31,422 nucleotides of DNA, from NCBI GenBank assembly GCA_003427395.1, contig BFEA01000440.1:696772-728193 (forward strand), written 5' to 3'. Shown piece after piece: positions 29,823 through 31,422 of the stretch. A program made the position numbers and the translations under genes. Position 1 is the stretch's first letter, and every line of letters begins with the position of its first letter. This DNA comes from Chara braunii (taxonomy: Eukaryota > Streptophyta > Charophyceae > Charales > Characeae). The notes under the pieces are model-generated. The model was given only the letters and a program-made list of their open reading frames with translations, made no database searches and was not told the DNA's origin.

Positions 29823-30704
29823 TCAATAAGACCAAAATATTTTAACCAAATCTTTGAACCTTGGCAGGGGTAGAGGGGATATGTTAAATTTAAAGAACCC
29901 AGACCCTCTTTGAATGTGACTATGGAAGGAGAGTCCAAGTGTAATCATTCTGTGATCAATTGATTTACAAGGACTGGTGGGGGTTATTTCGGCCGTACTA
30001 AGCAGTCCTACCATATCCTTTGACACTAACGTAAGATCAATGTGCGAATTGGCAAGGCCCCGGTCTCCCCTAGCTGACAGACACGTATAGGCTCGTTGGG
30101 TGGGGTGCAGCAATCTGACGCATCTTCTAGTTCACGATCAGCCATGAGATGTTTGAGCATCAAAATGTCTGGACCTAGACTTGGCAACGAAGGGGAGTCG
30201 AGGACTTGCCGCTATGAAGTGGATCTGCGATCCAAGGAGGGGTCTAGTGTGGTATTAAAGTCCACGACCATAATTATTGAGGCTTCACTCGACAGGTGTT
30301 GGTGGAGAGCAAGCCAAAAATCAACTCTACCACTCAGGTCGTTAGATGCGTAAATGCTGACCAAATAAAACTCTTCCTCCTCAAAAGCGACTTTGAGGCA
30401 TACCCACCTCCCTTGCTGTCTGTCGATATCCACGCTCGGGTGTCTGAGTTTTGAGCCAGGTGGAAGCCAGATGACCACACCTGCAGATGCCCTATCCCTT
30501 GTAGGTGCGAAAAACGCAGTATAGGGCCAAATAGATTTTGGCTTTGCTGTGTGCGAGGGGATGTCCTGTAGATGTGTTTCCTGGACACATACCGCATCTG
30601 ACCATCTCCCCGTGTGTGGGCACTTTATCATATTTCATATGACCTCTTTCTTGTCCGTTGTTGTTAACATTAGGTGAGCGGACATGTATATCCGCTCTAG
30701 CCAA
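29823..30704 (-). pseudogene. LINE-2 APE-type endonuclease
   Basis: Motifs in order on the minus strand: RADIHVRSPNVNNNGQERG (start, about 30700, with SPNVN for SLNVN), DAVCVQETHL (catalytic Glu, about 30590), GRWVCLKV, FYLVSIYASND, IIMVVDFNTTLDP (GDFN changed to VDFN), SHIDLTLVSKDM and SIDHRMITLGLSF (SDH changed to IDH, His kept), then GSGFFKFN. At least two frameshifts separate the motifs. It is of the same type as the LINE-1 endonuclease. Confidence 0.9.
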
Positions 30705-30912
30705 CTTGAACGTCCATTGGGGTGGCCCCCTAACTCATGGGAAAACCACTCGTGGTTAATGGGCCTCAAAATCTTCGGCGAATGGTACACTGAAGCTCAC
30801 AACGAAATTTGAAGAAATTCGTTAAAGAATCACATATTTTGGTCTCCGAAGATTTTTTTAGGTATGTCTTTCGTCAAAGAAGTGTGTTTATTTTTTCTAA
30901 TGTATTATTGTT
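30705..30912. other. LINE-2 5' flank; no gene
   Basis: The LINE-2 match fades above 30704. The exact 5' end and any target duplication could not be identified. Confidence 0.5.
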
Positions 30913-31000
30913 GGTTTATACATCCGTTGGCGATTCTTGATGGTTTATACATTCGTTGACGATGTTTGTAGTGGTTTATACAACTTTCTTTATCTGTGAC
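30913..31000. repeat. About 30-bp tandem repeat, three units
   Basis: Units beginning GGTTTATACA start at 30913, 30942 and 30973, followed by TTCGTTG(G/A)CGAT-type sequence in the first two. It is non-coding. Confidence 0.75.
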
Positions 31001-31250
31001 GTTCGTTGAATGTCTAGTCTTCTTGTATGCTTCGACGAACATCACTTCTTTGTCAAAGAAGTCTTCTTTGGGTGCTTTCGTGATGTTCTTCTTGGCGAGA
31101 AATTCAAGTGTTCGAATAACTCAACGAAAAAAAGGAAAAAAAAGAAATTTGTTAATAGACGATGAAATAGCGAACTCTCTAAAGAAAAAAATGAAAAAAA
31201 AAAATCCGTTTTTTTTTTATGGGTCCACCTCCACAATTACCCCATCAATT
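31001..31250. other. No recognisable gene
   Basis: AT-rich sequence with A- and T-runs. The open frames here are Lys- and Phe-rich artefacts. Confidence 0.6.
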
Positions 31251-31422
31251 CCCCCATTTCGCCGTATAATACTGCTATTTGTTTTTTGTTTTTTTTTCCT
31301 TACTTAGTTTTTTTTCTTGGTCCTCAACCACTTACCCCCCCCCCCTTTCGTCGAATAAGACTGGTAATTGTTTTCTTTTTTGTCTTTGCTCACCTAGTTT
31401 TTTTCATCGTCCTCAACCACTT
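31251..31422. repeat. 89-bp tandem repeat running to the window end
   Basis: Two units, aligned on TTTCGCCGTATAAT (31257) and TTTCGTCGAATAAG (31346), each followed by a T-rich stretch and CCTCAACCACTT. The array may continue beyond the window. Confidence 0.8.

Larger units (their letters stand above)
25989..30704 (-). mobile_element. LINE-2: inactive non-LTR retrotransposon, same family as LINE-1
   Basis: Minus-strand LINE with endonuclease (30.7-29.8 kb), linker (29.6-29.2 kb), a partly deleted reverse transcriptase (29.1-28.3 kb), zf-RVT (27.8-27.4 kb), a long 3' region and the two-hairpin tail with poly(A), seen as a T-run at 25991-26008. Close sequence parallels with LINE-1 (TINNVILAAIWYKLAVWSL against TINNVVLAALLYKFAIWTL) show common family membership, though the two have diverged. 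Frameshifts, stops and a deletion of about 430 bp make it non-functional. The region 26.12-27.0 kb between the tail and the last coding match may be 3' UTR or a separate insertion. Confidence 0.9.

Overview
The window looks like repeat-rich nuclear DNA of a streptophyte, most likely a green alga of the charophyte grade or an early land plant. Three things point there: plant-type LINEs with a C-terminal zf-RVT domain, several hAT-type non-autonomous transposons, and degraded fragments of a plastid gene (ndhK) and of plant-type mitochondrial genes (cox1, cox2, rps7, ccmF). Chara is my best guess for the genus, but that is inference. I found no intact host protein gene. Every recognisable coding region is a mobile element or a decayed copy of an organelle gene.

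Layout. 1-3.98 kb: microsatellites and small tandem repeats, no convincing gene. 3.98-9.77 kb: a nearly complete but dead LINE on the minus strand (LINE-1), in the order endonuclease, reverse transcriptase, zf-RVT, 3' tail. A 5'-truncated relative lies next to its tail, and a tiny retroposon with 10-bp target duplications is nested inside it. 9.9-10.3 kb: a possible old DNA-transposon remnant. 10.9-12.4 kb: decayed minus-strand coding sequence that I cannot identify. 13.0-14.74 kb: a mosaic of organelle-derived pieces, namely an unidentified reading frame, plastid ndhK, mitochondrial cox2, a dispersed repeat, and cox1 exon 1 ending at a group II intron-like boundary. 16.0-22.5 kb: a cluster of hAT-type elements. 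Family A has ends CAGGGTTACC and is about 765 bp (three complete copies, one truncated). Family B has ends CTGTGAAGCA and is about 320 bp (two copies in inverted orientation). Five of the six copies have 8-bp target-site duplications. Mitochondrial ccmF and rps7 fragments lie between these elements. 22.9-23.9 kb: a more GC-rich block carrying a well-formed hammerhead ribozyme on the minus strand. 24.2-25.9 kb: two unidentified reading frames, one on each strand. 26.0-30.7 kb: a second LINE of the same family (LINE-2), with an internal deletion in its reverse transcriptase. 30.8-31.4 kb: small tandem repeats.

Nothing here works as a pathway. The window is a record of insertion and decay: organelle DNA and LINEs were inserted, hAT elements then landed in or beside them, and much of the coding sequence has decayed through C-to-T changes (seen as T or A depending on strand). 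The most interesting items are the type I hammerhead ribozyme with a palindromic, loopless helix III; the hAT families with CGAACG-rich ends whose repeated motif has switched to CGTACG in one subfamily; the conserved two-hairpin 3' tail shared by the LINEs; and two reading frames interrupted only by TGA.
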